Position numbers and translations under genes: made by a program. From Rhodoglobus sp. (GTDB taxonomy: Bacteria; Actinomycetota; Actinomycetes; Actinomycetales; Microbacteriaceae): a stretch of DNA of 57,035 bases. The stretch spans positions 1 to 57,035 of the forward strand of contig JAODLY010000011.1 in assembly GCA_025464445.1 (NCBI GenBank). The letters are read 5' to 3'. This document shows, piece by piece, positions 15,479 through 24,926 of this stretch (position 1 is the stretch's first letter; the number at the start of each line of letters is the position of its first letter). The notes under the pieces are model-generated. The model saw nothing but the letters and a program-made list of their open reading frames with translations, did not search any database and was not told the DNA's origin.

Positions 15479-16530
15479 GCGTTTGTCGCGGCCACCCACT
15501 GGTCGAGCTTGGCCGCAGCTGCACCGGAATCGATTGCTGCCGCCGCGCGCTCGAGTTGCGCTGCCAGGCGGGTGACGATTGGCTGTTGCAACAGGTCGGG
15601 ATCCCGCGATAGCTCGTAGGCCGCGAGCCCCGCGGCGGCATTGAGCAGCACGATGTCGCGCACAGGGCCCTTCTCTCCCGCGAGCACCTTCCTGGCGACG
15701 CCTGCGTTGTGCGCAGCATCTGCACCAAGCAGCGACTGGATGTCCGCGCGCGCGATCCCGAGATCTGCAGGGTCGAGGTCGTGCTCCGTCACGAACCCGC
15801 GGGACACCTCCCAGATGTGGCTGTGGCCCGTCGTCGTGAGCTTGTCGATGCCGTCGTCACCGCGATAGACGAGGGCAGTAGCCCCGCGGGTCTGGAACAC
15901 CCCGACGACCAGTGGCACCCGCTCGAGGCTTGCCACTCCCACAGCCGAAGCATTGGGCCGCGCGGGGTTGCACAGCGGCCCCAGGATGTTGAACAGTGTC
16001 GAGATCCCCAGCTCTTTGCGGGTGGGGCCGGCATGCCGGAAGCCGGGGTGGAAGAGCGCGGCGAAGGCGAACGTGATCCCGGTCTCCTTCAGGACCTCAG
16101 CGACCCGTTCCGGCGTGATATCGAGGTTCAGCCCCAACTCGGCAAGCAGGTCGGAGGCGCCGGATGCCGAACTCGCACCGCGATTGCCGTGTTTGACCAC
16201 CGGGACGCCCGCCGCGGCCGCGACTATCGAGGCCACCGACGAGATGTTGAGCACCGCCCCGTAGGGGTCGCCGCCGGTTCCGACGATGTCGAGCACGTCG
16301 GGCGAGACGACCAGCGGCAGCGAGTTCGCCAGCACGGCATCCCGGAACCCGACGATTTCATCGACGGTCTCGCCCTTTATGCGCAGCGCGACGAGCAGGC
16401 CGGCAACCTGCGCGGATGTCGCCTCCCCCGCCATGACCGACTGCATCGCCCACTCGGCGTCGCCTATCGAGAGGTCATCGCCCTCGACTAGGGAGCCGAG
16501 GATACCGGGCCAGGTTCGCGTGCTTGACAT
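15475..16530 (-). CDS. trpD: Anthranilate phosphoribosyltransferase
   Basis: 351 residues. TrpD transfers the phosphoribosyl group of PRPP to anthranilate, the second step of tryptophan synthesis. Motifs present: [11 protein letters not shown] (PRPP binding), the SSVAS turn, [21 protein letters not shown], and [30 protein letters not shown]. The start is ATG 16530 (MSSTRTWPG); the upstream open frame is rejected because a TAGGAT box lies 8 nt before this ATG. No other trp gene is near. trpD next to the ctaE-qcr genes is a recurring arrangement in actinobacteria (recalled). It is divergent from ctaE across 80 bp. Confidence 0.97.
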   Translation of the reverse strand: MSSTRTWPGILGSLVEGDDLSIGDAEWAMQSVMAGEATSAQVAGLLVALRIKGETVDEIVGFRDAVLANSLPLVVSPDVLDIVGTGGDPYGAVLNISSVASIVAAAAGVPVVKHGNRGASSASGASDLLAELGLNLDITPERVAEVLKETGITFAFAALFHPGFRHAGPTRKELGISTLFNILGPLCNPARPNASAVGVASLERVPLVVGVFQTRGATALVYRGDDGIDKLTTTGHSHIWEVSRGFVTEHDLDPADLGIARADIQSLLGADAAHNAGVARKVLAGEKGPVRDIVLLNAAAGLAAYELSRDPDLLQQPIVTRLAAQLERAAAAIDSGAAAAKLDQWVAATNA

Positions 16531-16538
16531 GTCTGAAG

Positions 16539-16544
16539 ATCCTA
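16539..16544 (-). promoter_or_regulatory. -10 box of trpD
   Basis: The minus strand reads TAGGAT, 8 nt before the trpD ATG, with no ribosome site between: probably a leaderless or nearly leaderless mRNA. Confidence 0.45.
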
Positions 16545-16598
16545 GCGATCCGGCCCCGACTGGCCCGGCCAATGAGAAAATCGGGTGGGGATATCGGA

Positions 16599-16604
16599 CA
16601 TAAT
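16599..16604 (+). promoter_or_regulatory. -10 box of ctaE
   Basis: CATAAT (5 of 6 bases of TATAAT), six nucleotides before the GTG of ctaE; no ribosome site in between. Confidence 0.4.
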
Positions 16605-16610
16605 GGAACC

Positions 16611-17246
16611 GTGACCACAGCCTCGCTCTCGCGCTCGATCGGAGCACCCGTAGTCAACCGCCCAAGCATCGTGCAGGTTGGCACGATCGTCTGGCTGGGC
16701 AGCGAGGTCATGTTCTTCGCCGGGCTGTTCGCGATCTACTTCACACTCAAGTCGACTTCGCCCGAATTGTGGGCCACGCAGACCGCCAAACTGAACATCA
16801 CCTACGCGGCGATCAACACGACGATCCTCGTGCTCTCCTCCTTCACCTGCCAAGCCGGCGTGTTCGCCGCAGAGCGGCTGCAGGGCCGACGCACCGGCAA
16901 GCCGCTCCAGTTCTGGAAGTGGGGCACCGTCGAATGGTTCTACCTCACATACGTGATGGGTGCCGCATTCGTCGTCGGCCAGATCTTCGAGTACGCCAAC
17001 CTGGTCAGCGAGCATGTCAGTCTTTCGAGCGACTCCTACGGGTCGGCCTTCTACATCACGACCGGATTCCACGGCCTCCATGTCACCGGCGGGCTGATCG
17101 CCTTCCTGCTCGTGATCGGACGAGTGTTCGCGGTCAAGGACTTCACGCATAAAGAAGCGACGAGTGCCATCGCTATCTCGTACTACTGGCACTTCGTCGA
17201 TGTGGTGTGGATCGGCCTGTTCGCCGTCATCTACATCCTCAAATGA
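16611..17246 (+). CDS. ctaE: Cytochrome c oxidase subunit III
   Basis: 211 residues with five hydrophobic helices. This is the short actinobacterial form, lacking the first two helices of the mitochondrial type. Typical segments: [24 protein letters not shown] (helix 1), [19 protein letters not shown] and [21 protein letters not shown]. The conserved Glu in SEVMFF and the HFVDVVW motif are present. Start GTG 16611 follows a -10-like box by six nucleotides; longer upstream codons are not subunit-like. It heads the operon ctaE-qcrC-qcrA-qcrB and works with CtaC, CtaD and CtaF, encoded on the opposite strand. Confidence 0.97.
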   Translation: MTTASLSRSIGAPVVNRPSIVQVGTIVWLGSEVMFFAGLFAIYFTLKSTSPELWATQTAKLNITYAAINTTILVLSSFTCQAGVFAAERLQGRRTGKPLQFWKWGTVEWFYLTYVMGAAFVVGQIFEYANLVSEHVSLSSDSYGSAFYITTGFHGLHVTGGLIAFLLVIGRVFAVKDFTHKEATSAIAISYYWHFVDVVWIGLFAVIYILK

Positions 17247-17283
17247 CCCGCCCAACCCCATGACCAGAGGAACAGAACCAAGC

Positions 17284-18111
17284 ATGGCGACAGCCCCCAG
17301 GTCGGCGACAAGGCCGGCAAAGTCGGCCCGCAAGCAGCGCGCGGCCGGTCGCCGTCATCCGCTGGCGACCGTCGCTCTCATCATGGTCGGCCTGATCGGC
17401 ACCGGCGGGGCTTACGCGCTCTTCACCTCGAGTGCGACGGCGGAGACGCAGACCGCTGCCGCAGCACAGCTCGACGACGGCGGAAAGTTGTTCGCAGCGA
17501 ACTGCGCGACCTGCCACGGCATGGCACTGCAGGGCACGACCCAGGGGCCGAGCCTCATCGGCGTCGGTGCTGCTGCTGTCGACTTCCAGGTGGGCACCGG
17601 CAGGATGCCGCTTGCGGCGACCGGTCCGCAGGCCGAAGAGAAGCCACCGCAGTTCACCGACGCACAGGTCGCGGCGCTCGCCGCGTACGTGGCGTCGAAA
17701 GGCCCCGGCCCGGCGATCCCCGCCGCGGAGTACCTCACGGGCACGGGCGATGCGGCAGCGGGTGCCGAACTGTTCCGCATCAACTGCGCGATGTGCCACA
17801 ACGTCGCCGGCGCCGGAGGAGCACTCACCGAAGGCAAGTACGCGCCGTCACTGGCTGGCGTGAGCGCCCAGCACATCTACGAGGCGATGGTCACCGGCCC
17901 GCAGAACATGCCGGTGTTCAACGACGACAACATCTCCCCCGCCGACAAGGCGAACATCATCACCTACCTCAGGTACCTCGATCAGACGCCCACCCCCGGT
18001 GGTTTCGACCTGGGCAACCTGGGACCGGTCTCCGAGGGACTGTTCATCTGGATTTTCGGGCTCGGCGCGGTCGTGGCAATCACGATCTGGCTGACCGCGA
18101 GATCCAACTAG
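17284..18111 (+). CDS. qcrC: Cytochrome bc1 complex di-haem cytochrome c subunit
   Basis: 275 residues. A basic N-terminus is followed by one membrane helix (about 25-47), then two cytochrome c domains with CATCH (C74, C77, H78) and CAMCH (C168, C171, H172), and a C-terminal helix (FIWIFGLGAVVAITIWLTA). The di-haem form is diagnostic of actinobacterial bc1-aa3 supercomplexes, where QcrC replaces soluble cytochrome c and passes electrons directly to the CuA site of CtaC. Start ATG 17284; an in-frame ATG at 17260 is possible, and the ribosome site AGAGG is unusually far (13 nt) from the chosen one. Confidence 0.97.
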   Translation: MATAPRSATRPAKSARKQRAAGRRHPLATVALIMVGLIGTGGAYALFTSSATAETQTAAAAQLDDGGKLFAANCATCHGMALQGTTQGPSLIGVGAAAVDFQVGTGRMPLAATGPQAEEKPPQFTDAQVAALAAYVASKGPGPAIPAAEYLTGTGDAAAGAELFRINCAMCHNVAGAGGALTEGKYAPSLAGVSAQHIYEAMVTGPQNMPVFNDDNISPADKANIITYLRYLDQTPTPGGFDLGNLGPVSEGLFIWIFGLGAVVAITIWLTARSN

Positions 18112-18147
18112 TTCGCAGACGCCTCACGGCGCTTGAAGGGATAGAGA

Positions 18148-19221
18148 ATGGCGAAGGACCACGACGGGGCCGAGGGTTCCATCGTCGGCACGACTGTCGA
18201 GAAGTACGGCGACAACCCGCCGACCGCGGGCATCGCCGTCGTTGTCGCCGACCAGATTCCCAACCCCGGATTCCCGCCCTTCCGCCCGCGCGTCACCGAC
18301 CTGTACCCGGAAAAGGCTCGCCAGCAGGAACGACGCGTCTCGGCCCTGTTCGTCATCTCGATCATTGGCAGCGTCTTCGCCATCGCGGCCTACATCGCGT
18401 TCCCCATCGTTCCGGGTGATATCGGCTCAGTGCGCATCAACAACCTCCTGCTGGGCGTCGGCATCACGCTCGGCCTCCTGGGCATCGGATTCGGTGCGGT
18501 GCACTGGTCCAAGACCCTCATGGACGGCCACGACCTCGTGGAGCAGCGCCACGGCACCCGCGGAACCGCCGCGACGCGCGAGAAGGCAGTCGAAGTCTTC
18601 ACGCTCGGCAACAAGGAGTCCGGATTCGGACGCCGCACGCTCATCCGCCGCACCCTCATCGGGGCGCTCGTCGTCTCACCGCTGCCGGCCGTCGTGCTGT
18701 TCCGCGATCTCGCCCCGATAACCGACCCGGTGGAGCTGCTCAGGCACACCCTGTGGGACAAGGGCGTGCGGCTGACCCGCGACCCGTCCGGCACGCCGAT
18801 CAAGGCATCCGAAGTCACTATCGGTTCTGCGTTCCACGTGATTCCCGAGGGGCTCAACGACCACGAGGACAAGCTCGAGCAGAAGGCGAAGGCCGCCGTG
18901 CTGCTCATGCGCCTCAAGCCGGAAGACCTCCACGTGTCGGCCGATCGCGCCGACTGGAATTACGACGGCATCGTCGCGTACTCCAAGATCTGCACCCATG
19001 TCGGATGCCCCGTGGCCCTGTACGAGCAGCAGACGCACCACCTGCTCTGCCCGTGCCACCAGTCGCAGTTCGACATCACCCAGGAGGCGAAGGTCATCTT
19101 CGGACCAGCCAAACGCCCTCTCCCCCAGCTGCCCATCACGATAGACGCCGACGGCTACCTCATCGCACGCAGCGACTTCACCGAACCGGTCGGACCAAGC
19201 TTCTGGGAGCGCAAGCTATGA
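18148..19221 (+). CDS. qcrA: Rieske iron-sulfur subunit of the bc1 complex
   Basis: 357 residues, longer than canonical Rieske proteins because of three N-terminal helices (about 67-90, 100-122, 170-190), as known from actinobacteria. The [2Fe-2S] domain has C282-T-H284 and C301-P-C303-H304, with C287 and C303 forming the usual disulfide. It accepts electrons from menaquinol at the Qo site and hands them to QcrC. The ATG start follows qcrC by 36 nt. Its TGA overlaps the ATG of qcrB (ATGA), indicating coupled translation. Confidence 0.97.
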   Translation: MAKDHDGAEGSIVGTTVEKYGDNPPTAGIAVVVADQIPNPGFPPFRPRVTDLYPEKARQQERRVSALFVISIIGSVFAIAAYIAFPIVPGDIGSVRINNLLLGVGITLGLLGIGFGAVHWSKTLMDGHDLVEQRHGTRGTAATREKAVEVFTLGNKESGFGRRTLIRRTLIGALVVSPLPAVVLFRDLAPITDPVELLRHTLWDKGVRLTRDPSGTPIKASEVTIGSAFHVIPEGLNDHEDKLEQKAKAAVLLMRLKPEDLHVSADRADWNYDGIVAYSKICTHVGCPVALYEQQTHHLLCPCHQSQFDITQEAKVIFGPAKRPLPQLPITIDADGYLIARSDFTEPVGPSFWERKL

Positions 19222-20843
19222 GCACGACAGAGACCACCCGCCCGGAGACGGCTCTCGAGCCGACCCGCGGGGCCCGCTTCACGGGGTGGGCCGGCAACTA
19301 CCTTGACGAGCGGACGAGCATCTCTGGGCTTGTCAAGGAACTCGGGCGCAAGATCTTCCCCGACCACTGGTCGTTCATGCTCGGTGAGGTGGCGCTCTAC
19401 AGTTTCATCGTCATCCTGCTCTCCGGCACCTTCCTGACATTCTTCTTCCAGGCGTCGATGGCGACCCAGGTCTACGACGGCTCATGGGTGCCGCTCAAGG
19501 GCATCGAGATGTCCGCGGCTATGAAGTCGACGCTCGACATCTCCTTCGACATCCGTGGCGGCCTGCTCATGCGCCAGGTGCACCACTGGGCGGCGTTGCT
19601 CTTCATCGCGTCCATCGGGCTGCACATGCTGCGCATCTACTTCACCGGGGCGTTCCGCAAGCCCCGCGAGATCAACTGGCTCATCGGCTTCACCCTGTTC
19701 ATCCTGGCGATGCTCGAAGGCTTCACCGGCTACTCGCTTCCCGATGACCTGCTCTCCGGCAACGGCCTGCGCATCATCGACGGGATGGTCAAGGGCATCC
19801 CGATCGTTGGCACCTGGACCTCCTACCTCATCTTCGGCGGGGAGTTCCCCGGCACCGACATCGTCGGGCGCCTCTACACGGTGCACATCCTGCTCGGGCC
19901 TGCCATCCTCGTGGCGGCCCTCGGCGTGCACCTGCTGCTGCTCGTGATCAACAAGCACACCCAGTTCGCCGGCCCCGGGCACACGAACGACAACGTCGTG
20001 GGCGTGCCGATCATGCCGGTGTTCGCAGCAAAGGCCGGCGGGTTCTTCTTCATCATCTTCGGCGTCATCGTGCTGATCGCCTCGTTCTTCACCATCAACC
20101 CGATCTGGGTCTATGGGCCGTACGACCCATCACCGGTGTCCGCCGGCACCCAGCCGGACTGGTACATCGGCTTCGCCGACGGCGCGCTGCGACTCGTGCC
20201 CCCGGGCTGGGAGCTCGAACTGGGCGGCTACACCCTGTCGCTCAACATCCTGCTCGTACTCATCGTTGTGGGTGTGTTCCTTGTCGTCGTGGCGCTCTAC
20301 CCATTCATCGAAGGATGGATCACCGGCGACCAGCGCGAGCACCACATCGCCGACCGCCCCCGCAACGCTCCGGTCCGCACAGCCATCGGTGCCGCCGGCG
20401 TCACGTTCTACGCGATGCTCTGGGCGGCCGCCAGCTCCGACCTGATCGCCACGCACTTCCGGTTGACGATCGAGGGTGTCATCCATGGCTGCCAGGTGCT
20501 GCTGATCGTCGGGCCGATAATTGCCTACTTCGTCACCAAGCGGGTGTGTGTCGGCCTGCAGAAGAAAGACCGCGAGATCGCGATGCACGGCTACGAGTCC
20601 GGACGCATCGTGCGTCTCCCCGGCGGCGAGTACATCGAGGTGCACGAGCAGCTCGACGACTACGAGCGCTGGAAGCTCGTGAGCTTCGAGGACTACAAGC
20701 CGCTCATGATCCGACCGGACAAGAAGGGCCGGATCACCGTCAACCAGCGGCTGCGGGCTGCAGCCTCAAGCTGGTTCTTCGAGGACCGTATCGCGCCCGT
20801 CTCCCGCGGCGAGATCGAAAGCTCGCACGACGGCGGTCACTAG
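19218..20843 (+). CDS. qcrB: Cytochrome b subunit of the bc1 complex
   Basis: 541 residues. The b-haem ligands lie in RQVHHWAALLFIASIGLHMLRIY and YTVHILLGPAILVAALGVHLLLLV; the Qo-site motif is present as PDWYIGF rather than PEWY. At least eight helices are seen. The long C-terminal extension (YESGRIVRLPGGEYIEVHEQL and following) is characteristic of actinobacterial QcrB, the target of QcrB inhibitors in mycobacteria. It starts with ATGA overlapping qcrA. It ends 23 nt before the stop of the convergent GNAT gene. Confidence 0.97.
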   Translation: MSTTETTRPETALEPTRGARFTGWAGNYLDERTSISGLVKELGRKIFPDHWSFMLGEVALYSFIVILLSGTFLTFFFQASMATQVYDGSWVPLKGIEMSAAMKSTLDISFDIRGGLLMRQVHHWAALLFIASIGLHMLRIYFTGAFRKPREINWLIGFTLFILAMLEGFTGYSLPDDLLSGNGLRIIDGMVKGIPIVGTWTSYLIFGGEFPGTDIVGRLYTVHILLGPAILVAALGVHLLLLVINKHTQFAGPGHTNDNVVGVPIMPVFAAKAGGFFFIIFGVIVLIASFFTINPIWVYGPYDPSPVSAGTQPDWYIGFADGALRLVPPGWELELGGYTLSLNILLVLIVVGVFLVVVALYPFIEGWITGDQREHHIADRPRNAPVRTAIGAAGVTFYAMLWAAASSDLIATHFRLTIEGVIHGCQVLLIVGPIIAYFVTKRVCVGLQKKDREIAMHGYESGRIVRLPGGEYIEVHEQLDDYERWKLVSFEDYKPLMIRPDKKGRITVNQRLRAAASSWFFEDRIAPVSRGEIESSHDGGH

Positions 20844-20866
20844 GGCTTACCGAGGTGCCTGGCCGA

Positions 20867-21328
20867 TCAGTCGAGGGTGCGCTTGAGCAGATCGGCCGTC
20901 GAACGGTAGCCGAGGCGCTCGTAGAAGGCGGCGGAGCGGCGGCTCGGCACGAGCAGTTGCTTCACGTGGCGCTCACGGCAGGCGCTCTCCACGGACTCGA
21001 CAAGGCGGGTGCCGATACCAGTCCCCCGCAGCTCGTCATCGACCACGAGTTCCTGTAGCTGCGCAGAACTGCCGTTGGTGTGCAGCAGCGGGGTGATCGT
21101 CGTCAGGGCGTAGCCCCTGACGCGAGCCGCGGCATCCGTCGCCACGAGCAGCAGCGACTCGCCGCCGCCGCTCACCAACAGCGGGAACGCCGTGTCGAAC
21201 GCCCCGCGATCGGGCGTGTAGGTCATCGCCAACTGCTGGAGCAGCGCGAAGACGGCCTCGGCATCCTCCGGTGTCGCCGGGCGGATGTTCGTGGTCTCAG
21301 CGGGCGAAGTATCCGCGGTAGTACTCAT
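20867..21328 (-). CDS. GNAT-family N-acetyltransferase
   Basis: About 153 residues. GNAT motif A (acetyl-CoA pyrophosphate loop) is LVVDDELRGTGIGTRLVES, with R/QxxGxG as RGTGIG; motif B includes AAFYERLGYRST near the C-terminus. The chosen ATG at 21328 lies inside the 3' end of ctaF, an overlap of 32 bp in another frame; starts further in are possible. The substrate is unknown. It is the last gene of the ctaC-ctaD-ctaF run, probably by read-through rather than a functional link to respiration. Confidence 0.85.
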   Translation of the reverse strand: MSTTADTSPAETTNIRPATPEDAEAVFALLQQLAMTYTPDRGAFDTAFPLLVSGGGESLLLVATDAAARVRGYALTTITPLLHTNGSSAQLQELVVDDELRGTGIGTRLVESVESACRERHVKQLLVPSRRSAAFYERLGYRSTADLLKRTLD

Positions 21329-21743
21329 AGACCCACCCCACCAGGGCGACAATCAGGATCGACCCACCGATGAATGAGATCCATGGTCCGATGGCGACAC
21401 CGAGGAACACGAGTGCGGCGGCGCCAGCGAGCACCACTGGCCACCAGCTCCACGGGCTGAAATGCCCCTGCTCGGCATCGCCGTCGTCGATGTTTGCGTC
21501 GAGACGGTCTTCGGGCAGCTCGTTGCCGCCCTGCGCGCGGTGGATGCGGCCGAGATAGAACGCGATGAGCACCGAGAGCACGCCGGTCAGGCCGATCGCC
21601 ACGGCGCCCACCCATTCGACCTTGGGGGGAGCTGTCGCGTCGGCCGGCGTCGCAGAAACGAGCAGTGACCACGTGATGTACAGGGCGTCCGCGAAGAAGA
21701 AGAAGCCGGCGAGAATCCAGAACAGGCGCGTATTGGTGCCCAT
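21297..21743 (-). CDS. ctaF: Cytochrome c oxidase subunit IV (actinobacterial)
   Basis: 148 residues with four membrane segments: FWILAGFFFFADALYITWS, GAVAIGLTGVLSVLIAFYLG, WSWWPVVLAGAAALVFLGVAI and GGSILIVALVGWVYEYY. The ADALY region and the central GNELPEDRLDANIDDGDAEQGHFSPWSWWP loop are family hallmarks. The subunit is specific to actinobacterial aa3 oxidases, helping to stabilise CtaD. The ATG start is 2 nt after the ctaD stop, so the genes are co-translated. Confidence 0.95.
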   Translation of the reverse strand: MGTNTRLFWILAGFFFFADALYITWSLLVSATPADATAPPKVEWVGAVAIGLTGVLSVLIAFYLGRIHRAQGGNELPEDRLDANIDDGDAEQGHFSPWSWWPVVLAGAAALVFLGVAIGPWISFIGGSILIVALVGWVYEYYRGYFAR

Positions 21744-21745
21744 GG

Positions 21746-23494
21746 CTACTTCACTTTCTCCTGCGAGACGTCATACACCGGGGACGCTGGCGCGTCTTTG
21801 AGCGAGCCGATCCCCCCGACCCCGACCGGGATGCCCGCCTCCGGATGGTTGATGTCGAACGCGGGCGACTCGGAGCGGATCCTGGGGATCGACGTGAAGT
21901 TGTGCCGCGGCGGCGGGCAACTCGTCGCCCACTCGAGCGACCGGCCGTAGCCCCACGGGTCGTTGACAGTGACCTTAGGAGCCCGGCGCGCAGTAATCCA
22001 CACGTTGTAGAAGAACGGCAGCATCGAGACCGCGAGGATGACCGCGCCGGTAGTCGAGACCTGGTTCATCCACGTGACGCCGTCTTCGGCCAGGTAGGTG
22101 CGGTAGCGGCGGGGAAGCCCGAGCACCCCGATCCAGTGCTGGATGAGGAACGTGGTGTGGAAGCCGATGAACAGCAGCCAGAAGTGGATCTTGCCCTGGC
22201 GCTCGTTGAGCATCTGGCCTGTCCACTTCGGACACCAGAAGTAGAAACCGCTGAACATAGCGAACACGACGGTGCCGAACACCACGTAGTGGAAGTGCGC
22301 GACCACGAAATAGGTGTCTGAGACGTGGAAGTCGAGCGGCGGCGACGCCAGGATCACGCCGGTGAGTCCACCGAACGTGAACGTGATGAGAAAGCCGATC
22401 GCCCAAAGCATCGGCGTCTCGAAGGTCACGGAACCGCGCCACATCGTGCCGATCCAGTTGAAGATCTTCACGCCGGTAGGAACCGCGATGAGCATCGTCA
22501 TGAGGGCGAAGAACGGCAGCAGCACCGAACCCGTCACGTACATGTGGTGCGCCCAGACGGTCACGGAGAGCGCTGCGATCGCTATTGTCGCGAAGATCAG
22601 TGTGCGATAGCCGAATATCGGCTTGCGGCTGAACACCGGAAGCACTTCGGAGATGATCCCGAAGAACGGCAGGGCGATGATGTAGACCTCTGGATGCCCG
22701 AAGAACCAGAACAGGTGCTGCCAGAGGATGACGCCACCATTGGCCGCGTCATAGATGTGTGCCCCGATCACCCTGTCGGCCCCCAGCGCGAACAGCGCCG
22801 CCGCCAGCACCGGGAAGGCCATGAGCACGAGCAGGGATGTGACGAGCGCGTTCCAGCTGAAGATCGGCATCCGGAACATCGTCATGCCGGGAGCGCGCAT
22901 GGTGATGATCGTCGTGATGAAGTTGACGGCACCCACGATCGTGCCGAAACCGCTGAGCGCGAGCCCGAACACCCACAGGTTGCCGCCGTAGCCGGGCGAG
23001 AATGTCGTGCTCGACAGCGGCGCGTACGCGAACCAGCCGAATGATGCGGCGCCCTGGGGGGTGAGGAATCCGGCGACGGCGATGAGGCTGCCGAAGCTGT
23101 AGAGCCAGTAGGCGAACGCGTTGAGGCGCGGGAACGCGACATCCGGTGCGCCGATCTGCAGGGGCATGAGCACGTTGACGAACCCGGCGAACAGCGGCGT
23201 CGCGAACATGAGCAGCATGATCGTGCCGTGCATCGTGAAGAGCTGGTTGTACTGCTCCCCGGTCGCGACTATCGACAGGCCGGGCGCGAAGAGCTGCGCA
23301 CGGATGACGAGCGCCATGATGCCGCCGAGCAGGAAGTAGATGAACGAGGTGATGAGGTACAGGTACCCGATCGTCTTGTGGTCTGTGGAGGTGACCCAGT
23401 TGACGAGCACGTTTCCCTTGCGCTCAAGCTTGGTCGCGCTGAACGGGATCGCTCCTGGGCCGGCAATGCCCGGCCTGGCGAGAGTTGTTGTCAT
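21746..23494 (-). CDS. ctaD: Cytochrome c oxidase subunit I
   Basis: 582 residues, the catalytic subunit with haem a and the haem a3-CuB site. Seen directly: [19 protein letters not shown] (haem a ligand region), [24 protein letters not shown] (CuB histidine with the cross-linked tyrosine), WAHHMYVTG (two CuB histidines), and [11 protein letters not shown] (haem a3 and a ligands). Twelve helices are expected. ATG 23494 (MTTTLARPG) is the true start; the longer open frame upstream lies inside ctaC. The ctaC stop is 5 nt before it. Confidence 0.98.
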   Translation of the reverse strand: MTTTLARPGIAGPGAIPFSATKLERKGNVLVNWVTSTDHKTIGYLYLITSFIYFLLGGIMALVIRAQLFAPGLSIVATGEQYNQLFTMHGTIMLLMFATPLFAGFVNVLMPLQIGAPDVAFPRLNAFAYWLYSFGSLIAVAGFLTPQGAASFGWFAYAPLSSTTFSPGYGGNLWVFGLALSGFGTIVGAVNFITTIITMRAPGMTMFRMPIFSWNALVTSLLVLMAFPVLAAALFALGADRVIGAHIYDAANGGVILWQHLFWFFGHPEVYIIALPFFGIISEVLPVFSRKPIFGYRTLIFATIAIAALSVTVWAHHMYVTGSVLLPFFALMTMLIAVPTGVKIFNWIGTMWRGSVTFETPMLWAIGFLITFTFGGLTGVILASPPLDFHVSDTYFVVAHFHYVVFGTVVFAMFSGFYFWCPKWTGQMLNERQGKIHFWLLFIGFHTTFLIQHWIGVLGLPRRYRTYLAEDGVTWMNQVSTTGAVILAVSMLPFFYNVWITARRAPKVTVNDPWGYGRSLEWATSCPPPRHNFTSIPRIRSESPAFDINHPEAGIPVGVGGIGSLKDAPASPVYDVSQEKVK

Positions 23495-23499
23495 GGGCC

Positions 23500-24381
23500 C
23501 TATCCCTGTGTGGTCGTGCTGCCGTCGCCGGGCTGATTGCTGTTCGTGTTGTAGTCGGCGCCAAGCTGGCCCTCGAAGCCTGCGGCCTTCTGGCTGGCGA
23601 TGTAGGCCTTGTAGTCGTCTTCCGACACGACCTTCACGGTGAACAGCATGAGCGAGTGGTACTCGCCGCACAGCTCTGCGCACTTGCCCTGGTAGGTGCC
23701 GAGCTCCTTCGGCGTGAAGTACATGTAGTTGCTCTTGCCGGGGATCATGTCTTTCTTGTACAGGAAGTCCACGATCCAGAACGAGTGGATGACGTCACGC
23801 GACTCGATCTGCACTTCGATCGACTTGTTCACCGGCAGTACCAGCACAGGGAGGTTCGACGTGTTGATTGTGCCGTCCGGGTTGAAGTCGGCCTGCACAC
23901 CGGCGCTGTACGCGTTGTCGGTGACGTAGTTGAAGTCCCAGGCCCAGCGCTTGCCGAACACCTCGATCTGCACGTCCGGGTTCTTCGTGGGCTCTTCGAT
24001 TTGCGCCTGGTCGCGGGCGGTGAAGGCGAAGAAGCCCAGAACGAGGATGAGCGGCACGATCGTGTAGAAGATCTCGATCGGCAGGTTGTAACGCAGCTGA
24101 ACGGGTAGCCCGGTCTGGCCTTTGCGGCGGCGGTACGCCACTGCCGCCCAGATGATGAGACCCCAGGTGATGATTCCGACGATGAGCAGCACTATCCACG
24201 ATGTCGTCCACAGCCCGACGATGCTCGACGTGTGGTTCGTGGTCTTGCCATCCCCCGGCAGCCAGCCCTGGAGCTGCTCCTGGGTGCACCCCGCCAGGAC
24301 CATGACGACCACGACGCCGATCGGAATGGCGGCCCATCGCAAGCGGCGGTCACGGATTGATCGCACCTGTGCTTTTGGCAA
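23500..24381 (-). CDS. ctaC: Cytochrome c oxidase subunit II
   Basis: About 293 residues from a TTG start at 24381 with GAGAGG six nucleotides upstream; GTG 24366 is an alternative. The N-terminal signal ends in lipobox VLAGC (C32), so it is a lipoprotein. Two helices follow ([22 protein letters not shown] and [17 protein letters not shown]), then the cupredoxin domain with the CuA ligands in [12 protein letters not shown] and the upstream HSFWIVDF histidine. It receives electrons from QcrC. It is the first gene of ctaC-ctaD-ctaF; between it and erpA lies a hairpin. Confidence 0.97.
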   Translation of the reverse strand: MPKAQVRSIRDRRLRWAAIPIGVVVVMVLAGCTQEQLQGWLPGDGKTTNHTSSIVGLWTTSWIVLLIVGIITWGLIIWAAVAYRRRKGQTGLPVQLRYNLPIEIFYTIVPLILVLGFFAFTARDQAQIEEPTKNPDVQIEVFGKRWAWDFNYVTDNAYSAGVQADFNPDGTINTSNLPVLVLPVNKSIEVQIESRDVIHSFWIVDFLYKKDMIPGKSNYMYFTPKELGTYQGKCAELCGEYHSLMLFTVKVVSEDDYKAYIASQKAAGFEGQLGADYNTNSNQPGDGSTTTQG

Positions 24382-24492
24382 AACTGACCTCTCGCAAAAC
24401 ACTGACTGGTTCCTCGCCAGTCTATAACCAGCGTGCGGGGCCGGAGGTCGCATCGCCCGGCCCGGCGCAGGCGAATCGGGCCTGTTAACGAG

Positions 24493-24522
24493 GAATGGCG
24501 CGCCCATTCGGACGCGCCATTC
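24493..24522 (-). terminator. Terminator-like hairpin after erpA
   Basis: GAATGGCGCG (24493-24502) and CGCGCCATTC (24513-24522) form 10 perfect pairs around a 10-nt loop, 17 nt beyond the erpA stop on the minus strand. The stem may extend with one bulge. No T-run follows (CGTTAAC), so termination is probable rather than certain. Confidence 0.5.
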
Positions 24523-24538
24523 TCGTGGTGGAAAAAGA

Positions 24539-24913
24539 TCAGTGGAAGCTGTCACCGCAGGCGCATGAGCCCTGGGCATTGGGGTTGTCGATCGTGAACC
24601 CCTGCTTCTGGATCGTGTCCTCGAAGTCGATGGTCGCACCGTCGAGGTACGGCACGCTCATCTTGTCGAGTACGACCTCGACACCGTCGCCGAACTCCAC
24701 GACGGCATCGCCATCGAGGCTGCGCTCGTCGAAGTAGAGCTGGTAGATGAGGCCGGAGCACCCTCCGGGCTGCACGGCGAGGCGCAGGCGGAGGTCGTCG
24801 CGGCCTTCCTGCGAGAGCAGGCTGCGCACCTTGCCGGCCGCCGCATCCGTCAGGCCGACGCCGTGGGCCGCCGTGCCTGTTCCAACCGTGGTGCTGTCGT
24901 CGATCATGGTCAT
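24539..24913 (-). CDS. erpA: Iron-sulfur cluster insertion protein (ErpA/HesB-type)
   Basis: 124 residues of the A-type carrier family, which delivers [2Fe-2S] or [4Fe-4S] clusters to apoproteins. The three cluster cysteines are C52 in GGCSG and C117/C119 in SCACG at the end. VGLTDAAAGKVRSLLSQEG and the FDERSLDGD loop are typical. ATG 24913 follows a TAGAAT box by seven nucleotides; a second in-frame ATG is two codons later. Neighbouring Rieske and haem proteins would be clients in a broad sense, but the adjacency may be accidental. Confidence 0.95.
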   Translation of the reverse strand: MTMIDDSTTVGTGTAAHGVGLTDAAAGKVRSLLSQEGRDDLRLRLAVQPGGCSGLIYQLYFDERSLDGDAVVEFGDGVEVVLDKMSVPYLDGATIDFEDTIQKQGFTIDNPNAQGSCACGDSFH

Positions 24914-24920
24914 GTCAACG

Positions 24921-24926
24921 ATTCTA
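24921..24926 (-). promoter_or_regulatory. -10 box of erpA containing the stop codon of the upstream gene
   Basis: The minus strand reads TAGAAT, whose first three bases are the TAG stop of the dipeptidase gene. Seven nucleotides later the erpA ATG begins, with no ribosome site: a leaderless start. Confidence 0.5.
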
